Positions 24,001 through 35,830 of a stretch of DNA of 64,000 nt are shown in pieces. Within the stretch, counting starts at the first letter, position 1. Each line of letters starts with the position of its first letter. The stretch comes from Jackrogersella multiformis (Eukaryota; Ascomycota; Sordariomycetes; Xylariales; Hypoxylaceae). The stretch is from positions 1,550,001 to 1,614,000 of the forward strand of contig CADCXD010000009.1 in the NCBI GenBank assembly GCA_902806575.1, written 5' to 3'. A program made the position numbers and the translations under genes. Under the pieces are notes generated by a model, which did not search any database, was not told where the DNA came from, and saw only the letters and a list, made by a program, of their open reading frames with translations.

Positions 24001-27000
24001 TAACCACATCTACATCTACGTATTTAATTTACGTACCTTCGCACTTTCTATCTAGGCAAGTTCTCTCCCCTCCTGAAATATAATATACCTTATATAATTC
24101 CGTCAGTTATTAATACATACCTAGTTCATGGCTCTACCTTTCCTATATTGTTCCATTGTTCTCCCCTCCTGAAGATCTCTTACCAAGTATAAATCCCCTC
24201 TCCTCTCTCTCTCCTCCCCCCCTCTCCTTTATCCCCTCTACCAAAAACTCTACATAACTCTCTACCCGCGCATAATAGTGGTCTTAATACGTAGTTTGCC
24301 ATCCACATGCGCGCTGATATCATGAATTCCTTTTTTACCGCATTCAAAACCATGGTTCGTGTCTCGAATCTCACCAATGGGAAAGCAAACCGCTCGGCTT
24401 TCCCGTCCGAATATCCTAACAAACCACGTTTCCCTACCGCGTGCCGTAGCTACGGCAATATGCAATATGTAGTAACCAAAGAGGCCATTGTCTTTGATAA
24501 ACATTCACCTTGGGGAATTACCTCTGATGTGATGTTGAAACGGCGGTACTTTGGCATCTCGAAAGCTCATCGGGCCCGAGGCCGGTTGGATCTTAACGAG
24601 GTCCGCTGTCTCGGTCGGAATATAAGGAAGCCATAATCCCATTTCCATGCTGCCATGTAACATCCCAGGAAGCAAGTGTACGAAGTTTCCCCCCTTAAAT
24701 ATTCAACGAAGGACGCGCCCCCTGGATCTAAGACAAGGATTAGTATGTTGATCTATTTACCTCAGCTTCCCGTTTCAATACAGACCTACCTAGCTGCCTA
24801 GTTGAATGGACTGCCATCTCCATTGGGGAGGACATTAGAAATCTTAGATACCTCGTTGAACAGCCCAATTACTTCGCGTACCGCTCCGGCCGGAGTTGGC
24901 GCAACAGCCAGAGGGCCGAATTCTACCTATCACATAGCACAGAGATGCAATGTCGCCAATGGTATCACATTGTCCACGTGCCTGTTTGCTAGTTGGGTCG
25001 ACTGTCCTTTCGTCCTTTTGATAGACACAGCTGAATGCAAGTTCGAAATCGTATTTACGTCATAGTGCCTTAAGCAAGGGATATATTCAAGGAACCGTCT
25101 CTGAGGGGAAAGGAGCCGTTTGCGAATCGCATCATCCCCAATCATTAGCCACGAACAGCAAGCAGAAAAAATTGTCTCGGACAGGATGGCGAGGCTTTGA
25201 TTGTATCCCCATAATATACCTAATACATAGCTTTATCTCTGTCACGATTCATCGTGAGTTCTAATGTGCATTCAAGACCTGGATTCGGGATATGTCTGTG
25301 TAGATTACACCGTATATATCAGGCAATGAATCAAGAATCCCCATCGGCACAAGCTACGTTCAGCAATTATCGATCCTCCTCGGCGTCCTAAACGGCGACC
25401 AATATCTCTCCAGGGCCATCTACAACTACTTTTGCCCCCTTAAGAACCGTTGTAGAAAGGGCTTCCGCCCCATAGGCAGCTGGTGAGCTTTTTGCATACG
25501 ATTCCCAAGCCATCAGTCCTTCCATTAGGCACATCAGTCCTTAGAGGCGCCAGAAGTTGTTCATCGGATATCCCTTAGCCACCGCAACGTGCTTAGATTT
25601 GTAGCGGGTAGCTGTCGTTAATTAACAGTAGATAACCGTGTGGTTAGTAGAGTATGAAATGAAATTTGATGGTAGAAACTGAGAGATTCGATGAAAATTG
25701 AATCTCATTGATAGAATCAAATCCTTGAGCTTGACTTTGATAATGTAATAATTAGGACATGGATAGTTGTGATCATCTTAATGAATAACTTTAGGTGTAT
25801 GTTGCTCGCCTGAACACCTCTAGGTAGGTAGCCAAGACATCGTCTTCCCAGAACCTCCACTGGGCAGGTACAGGAATGATACATCCCTCAATCTACAGGA
25901 TGAGCTGGTTCGAAATAGCAGTTCATGGAAAAGGAACAAGACGACAGTGAAACTCCCAAGGATTCATTCGACTAGGTACCTAATGAGTCGATTGGTGTAT
26001 CTCCTATTAGCGATTCCGAATAACTCAATGGATAGGTCGGAAACTTGATGAAAAAAACGGTTATAACCCTAATAAATAAGAAGTTCATGACAATTCGGTG
26101 TGGTGTTGAAGCACTCTTGCGATCGTGATAGGTCCTAACAATCTTAGCAACAAGTTCGTATAGCGGTTATAAACTGTTCTGGGTAGATCACGACGCTCTT
26201 AGAAGTAGACTTGAGAATGCCTTAAGACTGTCGTGGTCCTATAAGTTGTAGAATAAAGCAACACAACCCTCCGAACCCAATCTCCATCCAACCGAAACGG
26301 CGTCGACAATGTCTCTTGAATATGAGGCGTAGTCGAGCATGAAATAAGGGAAAACGGCGCACCTAATGTTCGAGGCGTCGATAGCACTACCTATCTATGC
26401 CGTAGCCACGGTAAGCCTCGGTCTTAGTTAATAGAACAGCGTAGCCCAACCTCGAGCTCCTGTATACCATAAGAGATGAATAGTGGAATCCTAAAGACCT
26501 GCCTCATCGAAGTCCAGTCCTGGCTCTTTATTAGGGGCGAAGGGCGCAAGGCAACATAGATATTAACACACGAAGAAGCTCTTAGTCATTGGCTCCTCTT
26601 CTTACCACAGGCAAGACCTGATAAAGTAGCCTATAGATATATATTGTTAGCTAAGTTGCTTCTGAGGGGATGGTTGCTGGTATAAAAAAGGTTGGCGTTA
26701 CCAAATCATCTCAAACCTTCTAAGAAACTCGCGACTCGTGGAGCAGTCTGCCATCAAGTATACCTATCCGTTACGAATCACCTAACCCCCAATTTCCTAT
26801 AGATGGACATCGATGATACTATACTCCAAAGTGTTAGATGCTTTATCCTGGTCATGTAGTCATATCAGTTCCTCTAAACACCGACGAGACCTATCAAGCC
26901 AGAGCCTCAGAGCCTCGCAATCCCAGTGCCGTCTCTTCCGGCATGCCCACTCGCCCCTATACCAAAAGAGCAATCGGGAGAGATCAGATCATACCTGACT

Positions 27001-28656
27001 TCCAACGGGCCGACGTCACATCGTCAAGATAGACTCACCGCTCTCTCTCCTTTTTTCCCCTGGAGGCCGTAAGCTAAGGTGGGCTTTTGAGACAGGCGGT
27101 GTTTTTCTTGGCGACTACAGCTAGGTATATGATATGGCGGTAGGGGAGGCTATCGAAGGGTTGCCTTGATAGGCAAGGAGGTAGGTAGTCAACTAGTCTT
27201 AGTCAGCCCGGTCAAAGGGCCGGTGTAGTATTGGATGAACTAAAGCGTTACATACCTGAGTAGTGGATGGAGGTAGGTGATTGCGGCTCTGCATGAGTTA
27301 TGAGTCAGGCTGTTGCCTGTCTGCCTGCCTGCCTACTCCCACAGAGGACCCCCACGCACTTACGTACCTAGGTATGTACAGAGCAGAGCCTCCGGGATGT
27401 AAGCAATCCCCAGGGGGTATCCACACGTGCTGGATTGCCTCATCTAAGAGCTAGAGCCTACTAGAACTCAACTTCTTCATGATGTTTTCGCCCTAGTTGG
27501 TGGAATACATTGTTTTATATCTTGAGATGCATATCTGAGGCTATTTGTCACTCGAGAACATACATACCTAATTTGTATCTGCATTTTAAGGAGATTTGTC
27601 AAGGGAACAAATGTTCATAAGCTATGATCTAATATATTTAAACTTAGAGGTAGCTATAGTCTCATCTCATATTGGAAATGGACTTGTCGAGGATGATGGA
27701 CGCTTCTAACTAATATGACATATTTATACAAAGCTTCAATGAGCTATAAGTACTCCTAGACATACAGACACTTTTACTTTCTTAGCATAAAGACTAACGT
27801 GTTTATTATTATCTACTTATTGTGATACAAGCCGCCCTTAACTACAATTATAATAATAATCGAAACAAGACGAGCTGAACACAGAGCGATAATTAATGTA
27901 CACTAGGCTACCCAGTGAAAACATACATTAATATTTGGGTATAAATATACTCAATTGCTAATAGACATAATCAACATAATCTGGACAATGAGTCCTTGAG
28001 AGCCCCCCTTTCTCGGCTACGTAACCAACCCATCAACTATTACTTAACATTCAGCGCCAACCCCCTTTGCGATATAACATAACACGCAAACCCTCACAGA
28101 ACAAAACAAAGCAGCCCGTAAAATCCTATACCAACTAATGATAATAATCTAAATATAATATCACCAAAAAGAAATCTCAAAAAATCCTCATCATTAATGT
28201 CCGAAGAATTTAAACACACCATACCAACCTAAGTATAAACGAAAGTATAAAAAGAGCAGCGCTTTATGTAAGTTAATGTAAATCAAACAATATAAAATTA
28301 TACTCCTCACCATACTCTTCACTATAACCAACCCTCGTGCCACATAATCAATCCGTGCTACCATAACAGAACCCATATAAAGATATTACCTACCGTCAAA
28401 ACAGGACCACTCTAGCTCCTCAAGCGTAATGGCATGTCTCGTTATCACACCACGAGCGCAAGGAGGCGACTATAGGCTGAGGAGTATGTGTTATAAGGTA
28501 TATCAAGTAAGTTATCGTCGTACGATATTACGAGAACAATAAAAAATCATTGCGTATAAGGAGATACGCCACCATTGGATACAGCCAAAAGACATTCGTT
28601 ACCTAGGTACACTACCGACCACCAAAGGATAGATAATGTATGGATAGTTAGGTACC

Positions 28657-28683
28657 TATCTAGGTAGGTAGGTAGGTAGGTAG
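28657..28683. repeat. TAGG microsatellite
   Basis: About six consecutive TAGG units follow GGTACCTATC. This is a simple-repeat relative of the ACCTAGGT motif family. Confidence 0.8.
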
Positions 28684-28749
28684 GACATAAGAAGAAAACG
28701 GCACGTACTATTGTAAGCCCAGTCAAGCCAGTTAACACCAACATATGAT

Positions 28750-28777
28750 CACGAGCACGAGCACGAGCACGAGCACG
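28750..28777. repeat. CACGAG hexanucleotide repeat
   Basis: Four perfect CACGAG units plus a partial fifth, in a non-coding context. Confidence 0.85.
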
Positions 28778-29459
28778 GACGAACCAACGAGCACATGAAT
28801 AGGTAGAACACAACACTTTATTCCAGACTACCAACCCCCGGCTTCCTTCCCCAGTCCCCCAGTCCCCAGTCCCTTTCCCGCACAGCCAAGCCACCCATGC
28901 ATGGACCAGACCAGACCCAGCCGGTCCCCACTGAACCCAATGCCCAAGCTACCTAGGTACCCAACCCAACCCAAAAGCGGCAGGTCGGGTTCCGACCTAG
29001 TTCTCATCCGCCCCCCTACGCGCGTGTACACGAATTGGGCAAATGAAGACCCAGTTGGAACTACCTTTCGCCATTGGATCGGCCTCCTACACCATCCAAC
29101 TCACAAGCCGCCATGCTCAATGCCCCCTTAATACAGATCTCAACACACTGCCCCCATTCACACTCGCCCAACAATACGGACACACTTGAGACACGCACCA
29201 AACACCCTCAATCAGCTACTCCTGACGACAACCAAAACATACACATATTTCCCCAACACAAGATCCTAATCATATAAAGTGGCCATTCCATCCATCTGAT
29301 AGGGTTATCCGAGGTTCAAGTAGCAAGTCCGGAAGTCCGAGGATAGCCATGAGAGTAAGACACGCAAAAGCACGGAGTGGCAGAAGGCAAGGCAAACCTG
29401 GACTATTACTGATTGACAATATTGAGAAGGCCTGAAGTACTCGCAGGTACCGTTAAGAA

Positions 29460-30725
29460 TCCATGGCTTGGGTCAAATATCCCCCAATGGTGTTAGGTAT
29501 TTTCAACCCGGGCCACCCAGGAAGAAAAGGAGGCGTTGCGTCGTCCAGTCCGGTGAGATGATCATAGAACCCCCGAAGGAGACCCTTAGGTTCATTGATC
29601 CCTATCTCCGGCAAGATTATCTTGCGAAACATGCTCCTTGTTGACGTAGTTCCAAAAGGCAGTATGGCAGTGACCCAATCGTCCAGCTTGTACTGTCATG
29701 ACCAGGCTTCAGGATCCTGGAATATTTTCAATGAGCCTATAGTACCCCCCCCTTAAAGAGAAGTAGAATAGGCCCCATCGTCTGCGGCTATCAGCGGAAT
29801 CAAGTGGTCTTGTACCCACCATAGATTACCAGAACGTTGGCATCGAGGCATCCTTCCAATTGAGTCATGGTTGACGAGATCATGTCACGACAAATTGAAT
29901 GAATGGGAGATGGGTAGTCCTTTGGTGTAGCTTAGGAATGGAGATCTTACCTATGCGTCAAGCTGATATATTTCAGCGACAACTGCTCTTTCTTTTCTAG
30001 CCTGAGTAAGGCTAATGGTCCATGGCTGGTGTGCCAATTGTCCGTGAATGGAGTGAGTCCTAGGAAGATATCCAGATACAATGTTGTGTCCAGCCAAGGG
30101 CAATCCAAAGGGTATTTTGTTGTTGAATCCACGGTCAATCAACCTGGTGTGTATTCCATTGGTATCCCCGGCAGAGTCCTTTGGCAGTGATCCTGGAACT
30201 GAAGCTGGAAGTCCTTTTCCGGTGTACCTGTATATTAGTAGCACATGCACACGATGTCAAGTCAAGTCCGTAATGGAGTACCAGGTGTGTGAGAGAGCAT
30301 TGAAAAAATCTTGGAGACATCCTTCGCAGGAGCTGTTGGCATATATATACAATCCGTTCAGTGCTCACCTTGCTGTCCGGATCTTGAGCCCTATCTATTA
30401 GTAGATTCGTTCCAACATCTCACCATAAATGCATATCAGCGAACTGGCCATAATAATTCGCAAAACCCGGGGAAAATAAAAGTCATAGCCTCCTTTGGCT
30501 GGATCCGGACAGCAAGTTGGCAGGAGTCTGATCCTCAGATATAAGTACTAACCAAAAAGAGAACTTCTTTTCCCCGCCGGCATTGAGCCTGGTATAAAAT
30601 GTGTGTGGCAGAAGCCAACTCCGTACAAAGGCATAACAGAAACAATGGTCGTCGTCAGTCAATTGAGGCCCACCCGTATGCAAGTCGTTAACGAAATCCC
30701 CGTCATAGTACGCCGTATCCATTCT
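29460..30725 (-). pseudogene. Coding-like patch, unassigned (possible decayed or multi-exon gene)
   Basis: The minus strand has several protein-like stretches that do not join into one clear frame. One begins MDTAYYDGDFVNDLHTGG (from 30722). Another, in 29951-30250, contains GFNNKIPFGLPLAG, GYLPRTHSIHGQLAHQPW and ARKERAVVAEIY. A third, near 29480-29650, reads LPEIGINEPKGLLRGFYDHL. Intron-like boundaries occur between them, such as CTACTAATATACAG near 30240 and a GTTAGT donor near 30555. I do not recognise the family. It may be a real intron-rich gene that I could not resolve, or an eroded copy. Strand and limits are approximate. Confidence 0.3.
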
Positions 30726-30767
30726 GGCCCCGAGGAAAGATGATGATGATTCATGTGCGATGGGTAA

Positions 30768-30808
30768 TAGCAGTAGCAGTAGCAGTAGCAGTAGCAGTAG
30801 TAGTAGTA
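30768..30808. repeat. CAGTAG/TAG trinucleotide-type repeat
   Basis: (TAGCAG)n grades into (TAG)n; the opposite strand reads CTACTGCTACTG. It produces a Tyr/Cys-rich artefact frame on the minus strand. Confidence 0.85.
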
Positions 30809-31125
30809 ATCGTAGTAAAAAGCCGTCCTGGAGGTGGAATGATGATCATGATGATGATGGTTGGTCCAGGGTCTCATAAAGGAGGCTTCGGGTAACACAT
30901 TATTTCAGAAGTCACAAACTTTGCAACTGTGCAAGACTCTCAAAGGTCTGCGAAATTCAAATCCTGGTCTATGCTTTCTTTTTTGCATGGCAAAAGTTCC
31001 GGAAAAAGACCACGGTGATGCGGCGATGGACTCCAAATCCTGGGAATCTCGGTAATGAAACAATTAATCAACGAAGTATCACAGGCAAGACGGAAAAGTC
31101 CGCCGCACACACTCCAGCGGTTTAA

Positions 31126-32466
31126 TTATCGACCTGAGCGATGAGGCCGGTGGGCGTGCCTGGAGTCGGTGTGGCGATCGACGCTATCCCTTTCGCGATG
31201 CCGCGCTGCTGGTCCACTAGTTGGTAGTTGAGTATTGGCTGCTGGCGCTGAACTGCGAGAGGGGGCAGGGGTTGTCTCATACTGTGGATCTTGTGCTGAA
31301 CCGTAGGACGCTGTGCCTGCTGGAGACGCTAAACAATCAGAAATAGGGAATAGGGAGGAGGTATAAATCAGAAGCCTGTGGTGTACGCACCGCGTCCATA
31401 GAATGGATCTCCAGGTTGAACGGTCGGCACATAGGCGGGGTTCGAAGGTGACGGGTTCGAAGGGTAATAGCTGCTAGGGGTCGCCGAGGACGGGTAGCCC
31501 TGCTGCGCCGGTGCTCCTGAGGTCGCGTAAGTAGTCCTGCTGGCTGGCATTGTGGTAATAGGTGTCCTCTGGTCCCTGGGATCTCTCGGACCTGAGTACG
31601 GATCATTATACATGGATTGAGGGTTGGTTGCCACTCTCGAGTCTGCTCCAACCAGCTGGAAAGGAGGTTCCTGGCCGGCCTGGCCAAATCCTTGCGGAGG
31701 CATGTTGGGATAAGTCACACTTGCACCTGGGGCTTGGAATTGCGACTGCTGGGTAGTGTACCCCTGCTGAGTGCTATACCCACCCTGAGGATACTGTTGC
31801 GGTGCATAGGAGCCAGCGGCTCCCGTGTATCCTTGGGAACCAGTTCCTGGGTATCTAGGAGTGGCATCACCGTACGGATCCCGGTTTGGGTCAGCCGATG
31901 CAAATCCGCCCTCAGTCGGCCCGTAGTATTGGCGGGACTGATGCGTGTCCGAATTGCGATATTGGACTATAGGTGAGTTAGAGAGTCTACCATATACGCC
32001 ATTCGATTCTCTCGAGGCAATAGTACCTCCGGCGGCGTTATTACGGCTCGCCGATTGCTGCCGCCTTTCTTGATCCCATCGCGCCGAGTCTGCTTTCAAG
32101 TCTTCGATCATAGCCTGCGAGGTGCGAAGGCCGGTTAGCGATTGGAAGGGAGGGCGTCGGTCGGGCGAGGGGAACTCACTGTTGTTAGGTTACGATAGGC
32201 GTTTATATAGTAGCCCTGAATGATCTGGCCACTTTGAGGGTTCTACAATGCACGCAATGTCAGCGTTGAGTCTAGAGAAAGGACAACAAGTTGGAGGAGC
32301 GTACCTCGTATGTGCCAGGTCGAACGAGAGCATCGTTTCCAAGGTAGCGACAGATGTCGGCCGTGATAACCTCACGGTCGATACCGTCCCTTGGTACGAA
32401 GTACTCATTCTGTCGGTTCTGAGTCGGCAGGGTACTGCTGCTTGACGGTGCTGGTCTTCTAGACAT
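31126..32466 (-). CDS. rfeG: RfeG-type fungal regulator
   Basis: Four exons (32305-32466, 32180-32242, 31391-32114, 31126-31328) give 383 residues. The conserved N-terminal module reads NEYFVPRDGIDREVITADIC, then RYLGNDALVRPGTYE, then across two introns NPQSGQIIQGYYINAYRNLT and AMIEDLKADSARW. I recognise this arrangement from filamentous-fungal proteins annotated as transcription factor RfeG; I know of no firm biochemical role. The rest is low complexity, rich in Gln, Pro, Tyr, Gly and Ser (repeated QQGY and YPG-like words), with a basic His/Arg tail, and is probably disordered. All exon joins keep frame. The name rests on the N-terminal pattern, so the function should be treated as inferred. 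Confidence 0.75.
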
Positions 32467-35400
32467 TGTGACCGGAGAATAAGAGAATTACCCGTCGACG
32501 GTGATTAGGTGGAAAAGAGGGAGAAGGAAAAGAAGTCGACGACGGTAGACGAGGAGGATAAAAACGTAAGACGTAAAACGTGGAGGAGGAAGAACAACAA
32601 CTGAAGAGCGAACAGTCGAGAAGATGAGGAGGAGCAGAGTGTGGGTGGTGGGGAGGAGAAAAGGGCGGCAGACAGTTTTGCTGGTGGGTCTCCTGAAGGA
32701 TGTAAGAGTGGAAGACTGGAAGAGAGGATCCGCGGCACAAAAAAGGTCCTACTGCAGCGAAAGGAGGGGCCTATTAGGGGAGGGTGACAAGGCACAATGG
32801 CGACACCAACTCGACCCGAACAGGGATGGTGGCGTGGCGTGCAGTCCAATCCTTTAACGGGTGGCGATGGTGACCTACAGGGCTTGTAGGGTCACAAACA
32901 GCTGGACCTGAACAAGTTATGCGTATTATGCGTCTTATTCGTCTTGTGCGTCCTATGCGTACCTAGCAGTAGGTAGGTAGGTAGGCAGTAGGTAGTATGC
33001 GTTCCTAGGTTGTAGGTATGAACAATACGGTGTGCCTAGCGATGGAACTGTACTGTAGCACCAAGGAGGCTAGGATGAGACTTGTTGGGAACAGCAGAAG
33101 GGCAAAAAGGTGGATGTGGATGGACAGATAAGCCAGTAGTTTATTAGGAGGGAAGCCGGATGGTTCCAAGGTTGTCAGCTGAGTTTGAAATATGTCTTTC
33201 CCGGACAAGCAGCGAGACCAATGAGTTGGTCTTGTGCGCGGACACGGTGGAGCGGAGCGGTGTCACTGTGCTAGAACGGCGCGTAGGAGCCTAGGAGGGT
33301 GTGGTTGGCCTAGAGAGAACCGGAGCCTTATGTGAGGACGATAATAGTAATAACAATATTAATATTAATAAGGAGAAAGGAAGGGGAAAAAAGTAATAAT
33401 AAGCTGTACCAATAATTGTACCGTAATTATAGTGAATCGAATCGAATCTCAGAAAGTAATAACAAGGCAGATCGAGTAGTGTCACAGAGAAGGGTGGTAG
33501 ACCGTAGCCCAAAGTCTAGGTCGCGGTCCAAGGGTAGCGTAGCGGTAGTGCAAAGAGTCTAGGTATTCCGTACAGCCTGCCGACGTTGGAGATGCGAGTG
33601 AGTTCGACAAGACTCACCCGGCCTGCGGCTTGGTGGAAGCGGAAGAGATAGAAGGGAACCCCCGGTGACGGTTGACGCGCAGCGACGGGGTCCAACAAGC
33701 TGGGAATGATATGTCTTGTTACAACAACGAGGGGGTTCTGGGATGGTATCGAAACGAGAAGAGACGCTATCGTTATCCAAATCCCTATCGAATTCTAGAC
33801 TACACGCAGGGGTAGCCTGGACAAGTGTGGCTGATGAAGACCTGGTTTGGTACAGTGTTTTTATGTAGACTGATGACTGATGGATGGGGACTGACAGCCT
33901 GGCCCCCTAGGATTTCCGAAAATGGGAAGGATGAATGGCTGGTGCTCGTATGTCTCGCATTAAGAGGCAGCAAACACGCGCACCGCTTCTTCGATGCAAC
34001 TCTTGGTAGTGATCGCTCAATTCGTACATATAATCGTTGACCTTTCCCGTCGTAGCTTAAGAAGAAGAAGAAGAAGAGGGAAAAAAGGTACTGATGGCTT
34101 GACCGACAAAACAAATGTGTTCTCGAGGAGCTAACCAAGAAAGAAACTTGTGTCGCAGTTCTGACTACTTAAAGCCGTCGGTGGAGCAAAATTTTTTGTT
34201 CGTTCGGTAGCCCGTTCTGGGTTGGGCTGCCTTTTGCTTATGAAAATCGAGGACACTTCCTCTTCACACCGGCTCTCGTTAGACTCTGGGATTCCGCCCA
34301 AAAGAAGACCAAGAACTTTCTCAGAAATCTTCCGCAGGCAGGGAACGAGGTCTCCAGACTTCCTATTATACACTCACACGTCCTCCCTATATTGGGAGAA
34401 ATCTAATCCTTACGTTACGAAGGAAGCAATGTTCCATTTGCCTTGTTCCATCCCTTTGTGGCTCGGGTTGACACCCTACCGACCAAACCTCTTATCCAAA
34501 TGAAAAAAGAGGGTACCGTATCATGTATGTCAGTAAGAGAAGAGATTGTTGCTCATGATGGGAATTGATTTCGTCTCATGACTGGGTCGGTATTGTCGTT
34601 GTGGCCGGATTGTAATCAAGGGAGGCTTCATCCTCAGTGGCCAGATACATTGATATGGGTCCCGCTACTCAGAAATGGTCTCATCCCGCCTGAAGCGATT
34701 AGGCATTCGTCCATGATGGACAAAAGGACGTGGCACTGTGAAAGGAAAAAAGACGACGAAAAAAGGCAGGCTCGCCAGGAAATGCTGGAAATGCCTGTTC
34801 TCGCCGTTGGGTATCAATGCACCCGAGCCTAAAAAGAAGGAAGAAAAAAAAAAGTAGCGGCTGCTGCGTCGTGGGTGCCTAAGGGCTTCCGTCAGCCAAT
34901 CACTTTCGACTTCAGTCCCATTCCTGTGACATGATGACAATGGCAAATACATATTTAGTGAGATGGAAGAAGACAAGTAGCTGTTCAACTACAGTATTAG
35001 ACCGCCTTGACACATCATTCGCTTCAAATCGAATCTCTCTTCTAGGTATGCCTACGTACCTGTCAAACTGCAATGCGGGTGGCGGCATAAAATTCCATTT
35101 TTCATTTCTCGTACCAAGAATTGCCTCCGCCTAGGTAGGTATTCCGCGCTGTCGCACGCCTCTTTGTCCGTAGAGCCTCCCGAGATTCTCTCCTACGTAG
35201 TAGTCCACCTTATACCGCATGCGATTCTTAGGGAACCGCTGGTGGGTATGCCGTCATAGTGCTCGTGAGACCGATGGGCCGCTTCGCCGAATCTAGTTCA
35301 CGAATGTACACGTCTCCCGACTTACGCATTTGAAGCACGAGCGACTTTAAAAACTCGAAGCCATCAGTGCGAGTCCGCGAGCAACCCACTAAGTCTATTC

Positions 35401-35830
35401 GGATCACCACCGCGCACTATAGTTGTTCGTGCCTTAGATAGTGGGTCGTGCAGACCGACATTTCTGTTGGACCAGAATAGATTTCGGTTCCGTGCCGAGT
35501 GAATGCCTGAGTATTCCCTTGCTGTCCTCAACACAAAACATCGGCACAGGTCATCAATTCTCGGAGGGATGGAGGGAGGCAGGGGGGTCCCAAACCGGCG
35601 GCTTAGTATCATATCACCCAACTTAAGACATCAGGGAATTCAGGGAATGTGCATGAAGGGGGTGGACCTGCTTTTTTTCGAGGCGCACTCAATGCTGGGG
35701 AATAGTTTCTTCTATGTTGGATGCCGTAGGTGAAGATAAAGGCTGTTTTATCTGGACGAATGGATATGATGGAATCGACCGGGGCGTATGTAGCGATCGC
35801 TTCGAGTCGAGTGGCATGCTAGATATTGGT
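32467..35830. other. Intergenic region, no supported gene
   Basis: Upstream of rfeG (32467-33300) the sequence is rich in GAGGA/AAGAGG purine runs, read as polypyrimidine on the gene strand, which suits a long 5' leader or promoter (inference). There is a TAGG repeat at about 32968-32990, an AATATTAATATTAATA run near 33355, and a GAA repeat at 34060-34078. Short frames on both strands (60-112 residues) show no domains. Nothing else was recognised. Confidence 0.5.

Larger units (their letters stand above)
24001..29280. other. Gene desert, no supported gene
   Basis: More than 5 kb without a recognisable protein. The best frame, 24307-24636 on plus (109 residues), is overlapped by antisense frames and has no visible domain. 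Sequence at 27500-28400 is AT-rich but not RIP-like, because CA and TG are frequent. The region includes a CACGAG tandem repeat (28750-28777) and a TAGG repeat (about 28657-28683). Decayed genes too degraded to read may be present. Confidence 0.5.

Noticed and set aside
24307..24636. 109-residue plus-strand frame
   Set aside because: Isolated, with overlapping antisense frames of similar size and no recognisable motif; a small gene cannot be excluded but is not supported.
27500..28400. Second AT-rich stretch considered as RIP-affected
   Set aside because: CA and TG dinucleotides are frequent, so the RIP signature is absent.
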